6,843 nucleotides of DNA from positions 1-6,843 of the forward strand of contig JAOPWF010000611.1 in assembly GCA_025965815.1 (NCBI GenBank). The letters are read 5' to 3'. The position numbers were made by a program, and so were the translations under genes. Within the stretch, counting starts at the first letter, position 1; each line of letters begins with the position of its first letter. This DNA comes from Mycobacterium sp. Lineage in GTDB: Bacteria; Actinomycetota; Actinomycetes; Mycobacteriales; Mycobacteriaceae. Under the pieces are notes generated by a model, which did not search any database, was not told the DNA's origin, and saw only the letters and a list, made by a program, of their open reading frames with translations. Below, in pieces: positions 6,034 to 6,843 of the stretch.

Positions 6034-6669
6034 ATGAACGGCTTGGCAGATCCACGACGTCGTCGCCTGGCCGTGTGGCGAACTCTCCGGGCGATCCTGA
6101 TTGCCCCAGTCACCGTCGCGGTTGTGATCCCGGCCGTCATTACCCTCGCTGGTGGGGCGCGTGCCCTGCCAGGATTGCCGACCTGGCTGACCGCAGCTGC
6201 GCTCCTCATCGGCGCGGTGTTGATCACCGTCGGGATCGCGCTGCTGGCCTGGACCGTGTGGCTGTTTCACACCACAGGCAAGGGCACCCTCGCCCCGTTC
6301 GACCCGCCGAAGCGCCTGGTGGTGCGGGGCCCGTACCGCCATGTCAGAAACCCGATGATCACCGGGGTAGTCAGCATCCTGTTCGGCGAAGCGTTTGCAT
6401 TCCAATCCCCCGGGCTGCTCATCTGGGCGGCGACGTTCCTCTTGATCAATATGATCTACTTCCCGCTCGTCGAAGAGCGCGGCCTGAGCAAGCGGTTCGG
6501 ACCCAGCTACGAGGAATACCGCCGCAACGTGCCGAGATGGCTGCCTCGACCCCGAGCATGGAGCCAACCAGCAGATCGGGAACCGAGACCGAGGATCTCG
6601 CAGTTCTGCCGCCGGGAACGCCCGCCGACGGCCCTACCAGCTTCCTTCCCTTGGGCAGCGAGCGAATAG
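6034..6669 (+). CDS. ICMT/PEMT-like membrane methyltransferase family protein
   Basis: 211-residue integral membrane protein of the isoprenylcysteine carboxyl methyltransferase / phospholipid methyltransferase-like group, which uses S-adenosylmethionine. The signature block spans about 82-171: GKGTLAPFDPPKRLVVRGPY, HVRNPM (RHVRNP at 102-107), the EER motif (147-149) and FGPSYEEYRRNVPRWLPR. These are the conserved C-terminal features that form the cofactor site in the family. Hydrophobic segments lie at about 20-40, 52-78, 109-122 and 126-145. Bacterial members are widespread and mostly of unknown substrate; lipid, isoprenoid or small-molecule methylation are possibilities. After VPRWLPR the protein carries about 40 extra Arg/Pro-rich residues to the stop at 6667, longer than I expect for the family. 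It has its own probable promoter and operator-like repeats and is separated from the STAS gene by 159 bases. Confidence 0.88.
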   Translation: MNGLADPRRRRLAVWRTLRAILIAPVTVAVVIPAVITLAGGARALPGLPTWLTAAALLIGAVLITVGIALLAWTVWLFHTTGKGTLAPFDPPKRLVVRGPYRHVRNPMITGVVSILFGEAFAFQSPGLLIWAATFLLINMIYFPLVEERGLSKRFGPSYEEYRRNVPRWLPRPRAWSQPADREPRPRISQFCRRERPPTALPASFPWAASE

Positions 6670-6843
6670 GACGAGATCGAATGCGCAGGGCCACCGGTAG
6701 AGGTCGGCGTATAAATCACTGAACCTGGTGCAACAAGCGAATACCGTCCTAGTGGGTCAGTCGCGCAGCTGCTCTCACAGGACTGAGGTCACCTCCGCGC
6801 ATCGACATGAGCCCGGATGGGCCCCTTAGCGACCGTGGTGAAC
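6670..6843. other. Right-hand flank without a supported gene
   Basis: No convincing gene. A weak inverted repeat TCAGTC/GACTGA with an 18-base gap lies around 6758-6787. An ATG at 6807 opens a frame to the window end (MSPDGPLSDRG) without a close ribosome site, and minus-strand frames from the right edge are too short to judge. Confidence 0.4.

Noticed and set aside
1..6843. CRISPR array, insertion-sequence transposase or rRNA
   Set aside because: No regularly spaced repeats, transposase motifs, matching terminal repeats with target duplications, or rRNA-like sequence were seen.

Overview
The window looks like chromosomal DNA of a high-GC actinobacterium, most likely in the Mycobacteriales (Mycobacterium, Nocardia or Rhodococcus type). 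The basis is strong G/C preference at third codon positions, a GTG start with an AGGAGG ribosome site, and the gene families present. The genus is an inference; no rRNA or marker gene is present.

Layout. Positions 1-829 (minus strand) hold the N-terminal 276 codons of a DHA2/EmrB-type MFS drug-efflux transporter that runs off the left edge. About 500 bases without a convincing gene follow. Positions 1352-2593 (minus) encode a cytosolic family VIII esterase / class C beta-lactamase-like serine hydrolase. A 286-base divergent spacer separates it from a rightward pair: a 131-residue ribbon-helix-helix (RHH) regulator (2880-3275) and a PHB-depolymerase-family esterase (3335-4516). A perfect 8+8 inverted repeat, with a third half-site one helical turn on, lies just upstream of the regulator and is a good candidate for its own operator.

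From about 4520 onward the DNA looks more patchwork. A metallo-beta-lactamase-fold hydrolase (4587-5506) keeps its metal ligands, but it is broken by a single-base frameshift in a T4 tract and lacks a normal family N-terminus. Its 3' end overlaps a STAS-domain reading frame (5482-5874). A 150-base spacer then carries three copies of a 19-bp dyad element, one inverted, around a plausible TTGACA promoter. This leads into an isoprenylcysteine-methyltransferase-like (ICMT/PEMT) membrane protein (6034-6669) with an excellent ribosome site. The last 174 bases have no supported gene.

Working together: the RHH regulator and the PHB-type esterase probably form one autoregulated unit for intracellular polyester or ester turnover. 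The ICMT-like gene appears to have its own tightly controlled promoter, whose regulator is not in the window. I see no clear evidence of a wholly new system. The strongest new observations are the two operator-like arrays and the decayed metallo-hydrolase junction.
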